Part shown: positions 9,101 through 17,239 of the stretch, piece after piece
How positions within the stretch are numbered: position 1 is the stretch's first letter
Layout: each line of letters opens with the position of its first letter
Source: Shouchella patagoniensis
GTDB taxonomy: Bacteria > Bacillota > Bacilli > Bacillales > Bacillaceae_D
Assembly (NCBI RefSeq): GCF_002019705.1
Contig: NZ_KV917377.1
Location: 1,114,565-1,178,564, forward strand
Direction: 5' to 3'
Length of the DNA stretch: 64,000 nucleotides
Translations under genes and position numbers: made by a program
Notes under the pieces: generated by a model
Told to the model about the DNA's origin: nothing
Databases searched by the model: none
Seen by the model: only the letters and a program-made list of their open reading frames with translations

Positions 9101-9272
9101 TCTCATCCGTCATAACCGTCGCTGGGTTTGGATTTAACAAGACGACTCTAATTCCCTCTTCTTTTAATGCAAGACAACCTTGTGTCCCTGAATAATCAAA
9201 TTCAGCCGCCTGACCAATGACAATGGGTCCTGAACCAATAACAAGAACGGTCTTAATTGCTGATTTACGCAT
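6114..9272 (-). CDS. carB: Carbamoyl-phosphate synthase large subunit, arginine-specific
   Basis: CarB uses ammonia from CarA, bicarbonate and two ATP to make carbamoyl phosphate. The 1052 residues contain the two duplicated ATP-grasp halves: one starts [20 protein letters not shown] near residue 8, the second [20 protein letters not shown] near 550. Each has an EVNPR(V/A)SR metal-binding segment. The C-terminal regulatory domain is short. Position inside the arginine operon indicates the arginine-specific enzyme, not the pyrimidine one (pyrAB). It starts within the last eight bases of carA and overlaps argF by 25 bases. Confidence 0.97.
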   Translation of the reverse strand: [1052 protein letters not shown]

Positions 9273-10344
9273 ATTGATGATCTCTCCCTTTAACTTTTAA
9301 CGATGCTAAAAATTCATCAAAAATATGCATTGAATCTACTGGTCCTGGATTTGCCTCCGGATGAAACTGAATACTTTTCACAGGCAATGTTGAATGAACC
9401 AAACCTTCAATACTATTATCATTGACATTGACGTATCTTGCCTCAAGCGAAGTTACTTTTAAAGATGTTTCAGTAACCACATAACTATGGTTTTGTGACG
9501 TCATATACACACGTCCACTTAAGCGATCTATAACAGGTTGATTTGCCCCACGGTGTCCAAATGCAAGCTTTTTCGTATCAGCTCCAAACGCAAGTGCAAG
9601 TAACTGGTGACCTAGACAAATACCTAACGTTGGGTATGTTTCTGCTAGTTGCAAAATATTAGAAAGTACATCTTGCAACTGTTTAGGGTTCCCTGGTCCA
9701 TTAGACAATAAAATCCCATCCGGCTTAATCGCATCTATCTCTTTTTTTGATGTGTTATATGGAAGGATTGTTACTTTTGACCCTTTTTGAACAAGTGTAT
9801 CAATAATGGCTTGTTTACAGCCAAAATCAAGTAAGGCAATATGATGTTCTCCACCCTCATTAACCACTATTTTTTCTTTTCTGCTAACTGAAGGAACGAC
9901 TGATTTGTACTCAAGTTCTTTTGTTTGTTTTACTTTTACTTTATCTGGATTTGTCGTAAGTACTGCTCTCATATCTCCATACTTACGAATTCGTTTCACA
10001 ATGGCTCTTGTATCTACTCCAGTCAATAAAGGAATGTTATGTTCATTTAGATAAGGCATAAAACCTTCAGTCATCTCCCAATGTGAAGGGGAAGACTCCA
10101 TTTCTGCTACAATTACACCTTCTGCTTTTGGCCCATCACTTTCGAAATCATTTGGGTTAATGCCGTAGTTACCTATCAACGGGTAGGTGAAGACAATAAT
10201 TTGTCCTTTAAAAGATGGATCGCTAATCACTTCTTGGTAGCCAGTCATTCCTGTGAAAAATACAATTTCTCCTTCTGCGTCTTTTGTTCCATACCACTCA
10301 CCTTCAAATTGTTCACCGGATTCAAGGACAATATATCCTTTCAT
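9265..10344 (-). CDS. carA: Carbamoyl-phosphate synthase small subunit, arginine-specific
   Basis: CarA is the glutaminase subunit that feeds ammonia to CarB. The 359 residues comprise the N-terminal small-subunit domain (GYIVLESGEQFEGEWYG) and a class-I glutamine amidotransferase domain. Its nucleophile is Cys243 in LGICLGHQLLALAFG, and the His/Glu pair is in IQFHPEANPGP. The stop overlaps the carB start by eight bases, so the two subunits are translationally coupled. A 69-base gap separates it from argD; this gap holds an ARG-box-like sequence, so carAB may have extra regulation within the operon. Confidence 0.97.
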   Translation of the reverse strand: MKGYIVLESGEQFEGEWYGTKDAEGEIVFFTGMTGYQEVISDPSFKGQIIVFTYPLIGNYGINPNDFESDGPKAEGVIVAEMESSPSHWEMTEGFMPYLNEHNIPLLTGVDTRAIVKRIRKYGDMRAVLTTNPDKVKVKQTKELEYKSVVPSVSRKEKIVVNEGGEHHIALLDFGCKQAIIDTLVQKGSKVTILPYNTSKKEIDAIKPDGILLSNGPGNPKQLQDVLSNILQLAETYPTLGICLGHQLLALAFGADTKKLAFGHRGANQPVIDRLSGRVYMTSQNHSYVVTETSLKVTSLEARYVNVNDNSIEGLVHSTLPVKSIQFHPEANPGPVDSMHIFDEFLASLKVKGRDHQYA

Positions 10345-10381
10345 ACACTCACCACCCCTATTTCTATATTCATTCTTCTAA

Positions 10382-10399
10382 TTGAATAAAAATGCAAAG
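10382..10399. promoter_or_regulatory. Internal ARG box between argD and carA
   Basis: TTGAATAAAAATGCAAAG is almost identical to the B. subtilis AhrC/ArgR operator half-site consensus (ATGAATAAAAATGCAA-like). It sits 38-55 bases before the carA start, in the only sizeable gap of the operon. No convincing promoter was found beside it, so it may act as a secondary operator or roadblock. Confidence 0.65.
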
Positions 10400-10413
10400 A
10401 TGAGTAAAAAAAA

Positions 10414-11583
10414 TTATATACTACTTTCAAGTTTCATTCTCTCAAACTCATTTACAACATCTGAAAATATCACTTTAGCTTGTTCCCATTCTTCCTCTGT
10501 TACCGTTAATGGAGGCAAAAACCGTACCACATTCTTTCCTGCTGGCAAAAGCAATAATCCTTGTTCTTCGCAAGCATTAATAATATCTACAGCGGGAATT
10601 TCCATCTCAATACCAATTAAAAATCCTTGATTACGTACTTCTCTTACGATCGTATTTGATTGAAGTTGTTTAATTAAGGAATCGATCCATACCGCTGCCT
10701 TCTTATCTACTTCATCTAAGAAACCTGGAACTGTCAGTTCATTTAAAACAGCAATCACTACAGCTGATGCAAGCGGATTCCCTCCAAAAGTAGAACCGTG
10801 ACTTCCAGGTTGAAAAAATTCTTGTAATGGTGCTTTTGCAAGCATTGCACCGACAGGAAACCCATTCCCTAATCCTTTTGCAACCGTAATAATATCAGGA
10901 TTAAGTCCTAGATGCTCGTATGCAAACATCTTGCCTGTTCGACCCATTCCCGTCTGGATCTCATCAATAATCAGGAGAATATTTTGTTGCGTACACACTT
11001 TTGTTAATGCAGATGCAAAAGCTTCGCTCATCACATGTACGCCACCTTCGCCTTGAACTACCTCTATCATAATAGCAGCTGTATTAGGTGTGATAGCTTC
11101 TTCTAATGATACAACATCATTAAAGTTTGCATAAGAAAAGGATTCTAACATCGGCCCAAAACCAGAATGAACATCAGCTTGACCAGTTGCAGCCATACTT
11201 CCTAACGTTCTTCCATGAAAGGATTGTTTCATAGTCACTATATGTGTTTTCTCAGTCGCTTTTCTAGCTAATTTTATTGCTGCTTCATTTGCCTCTGTAC
11301 CACTATTACAAAAGAAAACATAGTCACAAACACTAGTGTTAGCTAACAATTTTGCCGCTTCTTCCTGAATATCATAATAAAATAGATTCGATGCATGCCA
11401 AAGTAAATCAGCTTGTTTATGAAGTGCTTGAACAACGGCAGGGTGAGCATGCCCTAAATTTGTTACGGCAATTCCTGCCATAAAATCAAGATAACTTTTC
11501 CCATCTTTACTATATAAAGTAGCTCCTTTGCCTTGAGCTAGCTGGATTTTCTTTTTTGTATACGTTGGAAATAAATGACTCAT
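10414..11583 (-). CDS. argD: Acetylornithine aminotransferase
   Basis: ArgD is a PLP-dependent class-III aminotransferase that converts N-acetylglutamate semialdehyde to N-acetylornithine. The 389 residues show the CNSGTEANEAAIKLAR pyridoxal-phosphate segment, the LLIIDEIQTGMGRTG aspartate motif, and Lys236 in ITVAKGLGNGFPVGA as the Schiff-base lysine. A GGGGGAG site precedes the ATG. It lies ten bases after argB, in the usual argC-J-B-D order. Confidence 0.96.
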   Translation of the reverse strand: MSHLFPTYTKKKIQLAQGKGATLYSKDGKSYLDFMAGIAVTNLGHAHPAVVQALHKQADLLWHASNLFYYDIQEEAAKLLANTSVCDYVFFCNSGTEANEAAIKLARKATEKTHIVTMKQSFHGRTLGSMAATGQADVHSGFGPMLESFSYANFNDVVSLEEAITPNTAAIMIEVVQGEGGVHVMSEAFASALTKVCTQQNILLIIDEIQTGMGRTGKMFAYEHLGLNPDIITVAKGLGNGFPVGAMLAKAPLQEFFQPGSHGSTFGGNPLASAVVIAVLNELTVPGFLDEVDKKAAVWIDSLIKQLQSNTIVREVRNQGFLIGIEMEIPAVDIINACEEQGLLLLPAGKNVVRFLPPLTVTEEEWEQAKVIFSDVVNEFERMKLESSI

Positions 11584-11592
11584 ACTCTCCCC

Positions 11593-12357
11593 CTATTGAA
11601 TGACTATACTCTCTTTTACAATTAACGTACCTGATGCTTTTTTAAAACGATTATGTCCATTGACAATTCTTACTTTTGTTAATCGATCAGATAAACTAGC
11701 AAGGGCGCCAGTTACCTTAGGAACCATGCCATCTCTTATAACTCCGTCCGCTATTAACGCTTTCGCATGTCGTTCATCTAATTCTGAGATTAGCTGACCA
11801 TTATTGAATACGCCATCCACATCCGTCACAAAAACCAGTTCATCTGCGTGGAGCGCAGATGCGATTGCCGCTGCAGCGGTATCAGCATTAATATTAAATG
11901 GCTGTCCAGAATTGTCCATTCCAATTGGAGCGATAACGGGAATCATGGCATTCTCTAAAAGCGTATCGACTAACTTTGTATTAACTTCAGTAATGTCACC
12001 AACAAAACCCAACGTTTCGTAGTCAATCGGTCGCACTAAAAATGTTTGCGCGTCACAGCCACAAATCCCAACCGATCCTATTCCTACTTGATGTAATCTC
12101 CTAACGATTCCTTTATTCATTTGACCACATAATATACTTTCAGCCACTGTTAAGACCTCTTGTGTTGTTTTTCGCAAACCATTAACAAATGTATTCGGAA
12201 CAGCTAATGCCTCTAACTGTTCATTAATAGCTGGTCCTCCACCATGGACAATCACTAACTTTTCTCCTAAGTCAAGCCGTTCAGCGAGTCCTTCATAAAA
12301 CTGGTTACTTAAGCCCGCTAGTGTACTTCCCCCAACTTTTATAACCGAAATCTTCAT
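11593..12357 (-). CDS. argB: Acetylglutamate kinase
   Basis: ArgB phosphorylates N-acetylglutamate, the second step of arginine synthesis. The 254-residue protein has the amino-acid-kinase fold: ISVIKVGGSTL at the N-terminus, LVIVHGGGPAIN near residue 34, FNINADTAAAAIASAL and VFVTDVDGVFNNG for nucleotide and substrate binding. The short N-terminus is typical of enzymes not inhibited by arginine, which fits the cyclic pathway through ArgJ; this is inferred. The start has a clear AGGAGG. Eleven bases separate it from argJ. Confidence 0.96.
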   Translation of the reverse strand: MKISVIKVGGSTLAGLSNQFYEGLAERLDLGEKLVIVHGGGPAINEQLEALAVPNTFVNGLRKTTQEVLTVAESILCGQMNKGIVRRLHQVGIGSVGICGCDAQTFLVRPIDYETLGFVGDITEVNTKLVDTLLENAMIPVIAPIGMDNSGQPFNINADTAAAAIASALHADELVFVTDVDGVFNNGQLISELDERHAKALIADGVIRDGMVPKVTGALASLSDRLTKVRIVNGHNRFKKASGTLIVKESIVIQ

Positions 12358-12368
12358 CTTTATGCCTC

Positions 12369-13601
12369 CTAAGTCCGGTAACCAGCGTTAATACGAACGT
12401 AATCGTAAGACAAGTCGCAACCCCAAGCCTCTCCGGTCCCAGAGCCACAATGCAAATTCACTTGGATCACAATTGTGTCTGCTGTATCCATGTAGGCGCT
12501 AATTTCATCATCATTCACTTCTTTTGGCTCGCTTTGTATGAGCGTTTGGTATGGACCAATGGCTATGTCAATTGTTTGAGGATTAATGACACAGTCACTA
12601 TAGCCAATTGCACATATGATCCTCCCCCAATTCGCATCTCTGCCGTAAGCCGCTGTTTTCACTAAATCAGAACCAACAATGGTTTTTGCAATTTTTCCAG
12701 CTTCCTCATTGGTTGCTGCACCTGTTACTTGAACTTCAATTAACTTCGTTGCCCCTTCTCCATCTCTTGCAATCATTTTCGCTAATGTTTTTGCACAAAG
12801 TGTTAGCGCCTCATTAAAAATACTCCACTCTTGATGTTGCGGGTTCAACGTGTCATTTCCTGCCAGGCCTGACGCCATTACAAGCACCATATCATTCGTT
12901 GACGTATCACCATCTACTGTAATTCGATTAAACGTTTCGTCTGTTACTTTAGATAAAGCACCTTGTAATTGATCTGGTTCAATAACCGCATCAGTTGTTA
13001 TAAATCCTAGCATCGTTGCCATATTAGGATGTATCATTCCTGACCCTTTTGCTACTCCACCTATACGGACAACTTTGTTATTAATCGTTAACTCAACACA
13101 AACTTCTTTCGTATATGTATCCGTCGTTAAAATGGCTTTTGAAAAGAGCTTAGCTTCATCGGTAATTTGTAGCTTTTCAACACCTAAACGGATTTTCTCC
13201 ATAGGTAAATGTTCACCAATTACTCCTGTAGATGTTACGGCAACCGCTTGTTCAGGAATATTACATTTCTGTGCCGCAAGTTTTCTCATTTCTAACGCGT
13301 CATCATAACCTTTCTGCCCTGTACATGCATTTGCGTTTCCGCTATTTACAAGAACAGCTTGTAGTTTCCCGTTAGTTCTTCTCAAACTTTCCTTTGTCAC
13401 ATATAGGGGAGCAGCCTGGATTTTATTTAAAGTAAAAACTCCTGCTGCACTTGCAGGCACATCACATACGATTATGCCTAAATCAGGCCGTTTCCTTTTC
13501 AATCCACAGTGTGTACCTGCAGTACGAAATCCTTTTACATCAGCGATATTACCATTTTCAATCATGTGAATTTTACTTGATATTGGTTGTTTCGTAATCA
13601 T
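12369..13601 (-). CDS. argJ: Bifunctional ornithine acetyltransferase / N-acetylglutamate synthase
   Basis: ArgJ transfers the acetyl group from N-acetylornithine to glutamate, recycling it, and in bifunctional forms also makes N-acetylglutamate from acetyl-CoA. The 410-residue precursor carries the autocleavage motif HPNMATMLGF; cleavage occurs between Ala195 and Thr196, and the new N-terminal threonine is the nucleophile. Upstream KGSGM and the C-terminal NANWGRI region are also typical. No separate argA or argE is present in the window, which agrees with the acetyl-cycling pathway. The ATG follows AAGGAG. Confidence 0.96.
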   Translation of the reverse strand: MITKQPISSKIHMIENGNIADVKGFRTAGTHCGLKRKRPDLGIIVCDVPASAAGVFTLNKIQAAPLYVTKESLRRTNGKLQAVLVNSGNANACTGQKGYDDALEMRKLAAQKCNIPEQAVAVTSTGVIGEHLPMEKIRLGVEKLQITDEAKLFSKAILTTDTYTKEVCVELTINNKVVRIGGVAKGSGMIHPNMATMLGFITTDAVIEPDQLQGALSKVTDETFNRITVDGDTSTNDMVLVMASGLAGNDTLNPQHQEWSIFNEALTLCAKTLAKMIARDGEGATKLIEVQVTGAATNEEAGKIAKTIVGSDLVKTAAYGRDANWGRIICAIGYSDCVINPQTIDIAIGPYQTLIQSEPKEVNDDEISAYMDTADTIVIQVNLHCGSGTGEAWGCDLSYDYVRINAGYRT

Positions 13602-13617
13602 CTTCGTTCACTCCTTA

Positions 13618-14655
13618 TCATGGAAATACCGGAAGGAAACCCAAACCTGTTTTTTGTTCAAAACCATGCATAATATTTAAGTTTTGAATGGCCTGGCCTA
13701 CAGCTCCTTTTACAAGATTATCAATAACTGAAACAACAATGATTCGGTTAGTTCGCTCATCATAGGTAAAACCAATATCACAAAAGTTACTAGCAAACAC
13801 ATGCTTTGTAGCGGGAAAAGAACCTTCGCTCGAAAGCCTTACAAAAGGAGCTTTTTCATATGCATCATCAAACAATTTGGATAGTATAGCTTTCGTTACA
13901 TGCTTTGAAGACTGAACATACATCGTAGCCATGATTCCTCGAACCATTGGTACAAGATGAGGTTGAAATGTTAGTGAAACCGTTTTTCCTTGCCAGTTTC
14001 CAAGCTCTTGCTCAATTTCTGGAGTATGTTTATGAGAGGCTACTCCATAAATTTTTAAGTTCTCATTCATTTCGCTAAAATGAGTCGTCATTGATGGGGA
14101 CTTTCCTGCTCCAGACGTTCCTGTTTTCGCATCAATGATAATTGAATCCATATCAACTATATCTGCCTTTACTAATGGTGCTAATCCAAGTAACACAGCT
14201 GTTGGAAAACAACCTGGGTTTGCGACTAAACGGGCATTTACAATCTTCTTTTCATTCCATTCGCTTAATCCATACACAGACTGTTCAAGCAATCTTGAAT
14301 TTGCTGCTGGTCGCTTATACCACGTTTCATAGATTGATGGATCTTTTAATCGTACATCTCCTGATAAATCAATGATCGATATACCCGCTTCAAGTAATAG
14401 TCCGCTCCACTCTGAAGATACACCTGGTGGAGTCGCTAAAAACATTGTCTCAACTTCACTTGCTACTGTTTTTAAATCCAGCTTCTTTAGTAACAATCCT
14501 TTTTCATTTGCTAAATGAGGATACAACTCTTTTATGTACATTCCATCTTGTGTCGATGAATAGAGCATAACGTTTTCAATCTTCGGATGAGTCATCAAAA
14601 AACGAATCAATTCAATCCCACCATAGCCAGTAGCACCTATAATACCAACTCTCAT
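13618..14655 (-). CDS. argC: N-acetyl-gamma-glutamyl-phosphate reductase
   Basis: ArgC reduces N-acetylglutamyl phosphate to the semialdehyde with NADPH. The 345 residues begin with the Rossmann motif VGIIGATGYGGIELIR. The catalytic cysteine is Cys149 in VANPGCFPTAVLLGL, and a histidine lies in GVASHKHTPEIEQEL. It is the first gene of the operon and lies directly behind a promoter with ARG boxes. The ATG follows GGGAGTGA. Confidence 0.97.
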   Translation of the reverse strand: MRVGIIGATGYGGIELIRFLMTHPKIENVMLYSSTQDGMYIKELYPHLANEKGLLLKKLDLKTVASEVETMFLATPPGVSSEWSGLLLEAGISIIDLSGDVRLKDPSIYETWYKRPAANSRLLEQSVYGLSEWNEKKIVNARLVANPGCFPTAVLLGLAPLVKADIVDMDSIIIDAKTGTSGAGKSPSMTTHFSEMNENLKIYGVASHKHTPEIEQELGNWQGKTVSLTFQPHLVPMVRGIMATMYVQSSKHVTKAILSKLFDDAYEKAPFVRLSSEGSFPATKHVFASNFCDIGFTYDERTNRIIVVSVIDNLVKGAVGQAIQNLNIMHGFEQKTGLGFLPVFP

Positions 14656-14703
14656 ACACTCACTCCCATTTCATTCCGTTATCTATTTTTTATGATGTTT
14701 CCT

Positions 14704-14732
14704 ATTATATGACTGAATAAAAATAAATTCAA
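14704..14732 (-). promoter_or_regulatory. Promoter of the arginine operon
   Basis: On the minus strand, -35 TTGAAT (14727-14732) and -10 TATAAT (14704-14709) are separated by exactly 17 bases, a good sigma-A promoter. It lies about 50 bases before the argC start. The ARG boxes cover the spacer and the -35 hexamer, so repressor binding would block RNA polymerase directly. Confidence 0.8.
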
Positions 14733-14752
14733 CTGTATTTTTATTTTATTTA
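14714..14752. promoter_or_regulatory. Tandem ARG boxes (ArgR/AhrC operator)
   Basis: The palindrome TGAATAAAAATAAATTCA (14714-14731) is a close match to ArgR/AhrC operators. A second box-like sequence (14733-14752, reading AATAAAAATACAG on the minus strand) adjoins it. Paired boxes are typical for the hexameric arginine repressor. The first box overlaps the argC promoter. The regulator gene is not in the window. Confidence 0.75.
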
Positions 14753-14755
14753 TAC

Positions 14756-14784
14756 AAAAAAAAGAACAGCTATAGCTTAGCTGT
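14756..14784 (-). terminator. Terminator of the SCO1 gene
   Basis: On the minus strand ACAGCT and AGCTGT (14766-14771 and 14779-14784) form a short hairpin that includes the stop codon of the SCO1 gene. A run of T residues follows. It separates the ctaG-SCO1 unit from the arginine operon promoter. Confidence 0.65.
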
Positions 14785-15373
14785 CCTCTCTTAGTACCCT
14801 CGTAATATCTTCCGTAATCTCTTCTTGATTCAATTCAAGCCCATTGTATTTCCTGATGATATTACCATCTTTATCTATTAGAAAGAAACTAGTTGGGTGT
14901 ATTACTTCTTCAGGAGTATCACCATGGGAGACTAAGACTTTAAAACCTTCTCTTGCAAACGATTCGATTTCCTCTACCCCATACCCAGTTAAAAATGCCC
15001 ATTCGTCCGTTTCAGCACCAATATTCGTTGCATAAGTATCCAATTGTTCTGGTGTGTCTTGTTCAGGATCTACTGAAAATGTAACAAATGGCAAATCGTA
15101 CCCTTCTACTTTTAGCGTGTTCTGTAAATAACTCATATTAGGCATCATTGTTAGGCATACAGTTGTACAATTTGTGAATGCAAAATTCGCTAACCAATAA
15201 TCGCCTTTTAACTCATTACTTCCAAATGGTTTATTTTCTTGATTTGTATAAGAAAAAGCAGGCACCGTTATATCAGCTTTGGTCATATCAAATTCAGATG
15301 ATTGTCCAAGCTCGTACATCCAGCTACACCCACTTAATGTTACTAGAACAAATAACCCTAAAATTACTTTCAT
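14777..15373 (-). CDS. SCO1/SenC-family copper chaperone lipoprotein
   Basis: SCO proteins deliver copper to the CuA site of cytochrome c oxidase. The 198-residue protein begins with a lipoprotein signal peptide (LVTLSGC, lipidated Cys16), so it sits on the outer face of the membrane. The thioredoxin-like fold carries the copper-binding CxxxC (NCTTVC) and the later histidine in EVIHPTSFFLID. I start at the ATG at 15373: GAGG lies nine bases before it, while an in-frame ATG at 15382 abuts the GAGG. It is downstream of ctaG, another oxidase assembly factor, and is probably co-transcribed. It resembles B. subtilis YpmQ. Confidence 0.9.
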   Translation of the reverse strand: MKVILGLFVLVTLSGCSWMYELGQSSEFDMTKADITVPAFSYTNQENKPFGSNELKGDYWLANFAFTNCTTVCLTMMPNMSYLQNTLKVEGYDLPFVTFSVDPEQDTPEQLDTYATNIGAETDEWAFLTGYGVEEIESFAREGFKVLVSHGDTPEEVIHPTSFFLIDKDGNIIRKYNGLELNQEEITEDITRVLREDS

Positions 15374-15391
15374 ACCAATCATCCTCGTTTA

Positions 15392-16279
15392 TTAAGACTG
15401 TGGCAAATCACTAATTGTTAACTCACCATCTTGCAACTTCTCTTTCTTTAACCACTGCTTGAATACGTAACCAATCGCGATTCCATAAACAATCTCTTGA
15501 AATACTTTCATCATAACTCCAGCTAATTGCTGATCCGTCCTTGCATCAAATATGGCAAGTGCTTGCGGACTGCCAAATGCAGACAAGATCATATCTGCTC
15601 CTGCTCCACTGGGCAAACAAAAAGCCATTACATTCGCCCAAATAACAGGGTCAGTATAGACCGCATACATTGCTGAAGGAGCGAATATAATGAGTGCACA
15701 CGCTGGTGTAATTAGTAAACCGTTTGCAAAAATATAAAAAATCCTTCTAAGATCCGGGAGCTTATTTGAACTTGGCATAGGGGAAATAATAAACCACCAC
15801 ATTAACGCAGCTGCAATTAGAAGTATCCACTGATAACCGCTATGTAAAACAGGGGACAGCATGAGCGTATCAAACATGGATGGAACATGATAGAATGAGA
15901 ATAGTCCATTAAATAGTAATAATGCAACGATTGGGTTCCAAATCATTCTCAAAGGTTTAAAAGCTAATTTACTTTGAATAATAGCTTCATACCATTTTGT
16001 TGGAATGCCTAGTAATAATAGCGGAACTGCAATAAAATAAACAAAAACCATTTGTAACATATGCAAAGTCATCATAACGTGCCCCGTTACATAAAGTGGA
16101 CTTCCCCAACCAAAATATAACGCGATGACTCCAAGCATAAAAAAGGTGGTTTTCTTCAGTTCGTTTGTGTTTGTTTCCCTACTTAACACTATGTATAATA
16201 ACGCAACGATTAACAGCATAACCAATAATTCTGGAGTCCATAAGGCACGGAAACCTAAATCTGATAAGAGAGTTTCCAT
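15392..16279 (-). CDS. ctaG: Cytochrome c oxidase assembly factor CtaG
   Basis: CtaG of Bacillus (caa3_CtaG family) is a polytopic membrane protein needed for caa3 oxidase assembly. The 295 residues form about seven transmembrane segments. The conserved histidine-rich stretch VTGHVMMTLHMLQMVF near residue 65 and FSFYHVPSMFD near 130 identify the family. A TATAGT/TTGGAA promoter and AAAGGAG site precede it. The ctaA-ctaF oxidase genes themselves are outside the window. The next gene is the SCO1 copper chaperone, 18 bases downstream. Confidence 0.92.
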   Translation of the reverse strand: METLLSDLGFRALWTPELLVMLLIVALLYIVLSRETNTNELKKTTFFMLGVIALYFGWGSPLYVTGHVMMTLHMLQMVFVYFIAVPLLLLGIPTKWYEAIIQSKLAFKPLRMIWNPIVALLLFNGLFSFYHVPSMFDTLMLSPVLHSGYQWILLIAAALMWWFIISPMPSSNKLPDLRRIFYIFANGLLITPACALIIFAPSAMYAVYTDPVIWANVMAFCLPSGAGADMILSAFGSPQALAIFDARTDQQLAGVMMKVFQEIVYGIAIGYVFKQWLKKEKLQDGELTISDLPQS

Positions 16280-16310
16280 TCAGCTTACTCCTTTCAAACC
16301 ATTTTTATCT

Positions 16311-16338
16311 ACTATAGCATAGAAATAACCTATTCCAA
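16311..16338 (-). promoter_or_regulatory. Promoter of ctaG-SCO1
   Basis: On the minus strand TTGGAA (16333-16338) and TATAGT (16311-16316) are 16 bases apart. TGC precedes the -10, giving an extended -10. It lies about 32 bases upstream of the ctaG start and is divergent from the HAD phosphatase gene. Confidence 0.65.
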
Positions 16339-16386
16339 ATTGTGATTTTTGATTTTTTTGTTACCATTTATGAAGGGACGAAATGC

Positions 16387-17199
16387 ATGTTACCTAGACA
16401 TTTAATTGCACTTGATTTAGACGGGACGTTACTTCCAAAAAACCAAGAGATATCCCCTCGCACAAAGAACGCTTTAATTGCTGCTAAAAAAGCAGGTCAT
16501 TTAGTAGCTATTGCTACTGGGCGTCCATACAGGGCTAGTAAACGATATTACAAAGAACTTAATTTAACAACACCCATTATTAATTTTAATGGCGCTTCTG
16601 TTCATCACCCTCTCGACCATCATTATCCGCAAACAAATGAATCAATTGACTTTGAAACTAGCAAGAGGTTAATACGTTTATGCAATAAAATTGGAGTAGA
16701 AAACATAATGGTTGAAATGAATGATTCGATTTACATGCAACATCATACTGGTTTTTTTGCTTCTTTCTTAACAGATAGTACCCACCCTGTTGCCATTGGT
16801 AATTTGGAAGAACTTATTGACATAAACCCAACGGCGATTCTCGTTGAGCCAAAGCTAAAGTGTATCCAGCCTTTACGAGAAGCACTAGCACAAACTGAAA
16901 CTGAAACGACATTGCAACGATGGTGGAAAGGAGAAACAAGCGTTCTAGAAATAGCTCCTAACCATGTCACAAAAGCAACAGCATTAGAATCGGTCGCAAC
17001 TCATTATCAGGTAGCCAGGGAACATATCATTGCTTTTGGAGACGAAGAAAATGACTTAGAAATGATCTCTTTCGCGGGACAAGGAGTCGCTATGGATAAC
17101 GCCATTAGTGAATTAAAAGAGTTGGCGACCCATATCACGACATCAAATGAAGAAGATGGCATTGCCATTTATTTAGAAAAAGCACTTCAACTTATTTAA
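16387..17199 (+). CDS. Cof-type HAD-IIB family phosphatase
   Basis: This 270-residue protein belongs to the Cof subfamily of haloacid-dehalogenase phosphatases, which dephosphorylate small metabolites such as sugar phosphates or flavin nucleotides. Motif I LIALDLDGTLL is at residues 6-16, motif II is ATGRP, the conserved lysine is in HVTKATALE, and motif IV is IAFGDEENDLEMI. The substrate is not predictable. The start is the ATG at 16387 with GAAGGGA eight bases upstream; the frame is open further upstream without a ribosome-binding site. A GNAT gene follows 40 bases later and is probably co-transcribed. Confidence 0.88.
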   Translation: MLPRHLIALDLDGTLLPKNQEISPRTKNALIAAKKAGHLVAIATGRPYRASKRYYKELNLTTPIINFNGASVHHPLDHHYPQTNESIDFETSKRLIRLCNKIGVENIMVEMNDSIYMQHHTGFFASFLTDSTHPVAIGNLEELIDINPTAILVEPKLKCIQPLREALAQTETETTLQRWWKGETSVLEIAPNHVTKATALESVATHYQVAREHIIAFGDEENDLEMISFAGQGVAMDNAISELKELATHITTSNEEDGIAIYLEKALQLI

Positions 17200-17239
17200 T
17201 TAAAAGAGAGAAACTTTGCTTTTTTAAGGAGGGAATTAT

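Noticed and set aside
14714-14731. AT-rich palindrome before argC as a terminator
   Set aside because: It lies between -35 and -10 of a good promoter and matches the arginine-repressor operator, so the operator reading fits better.
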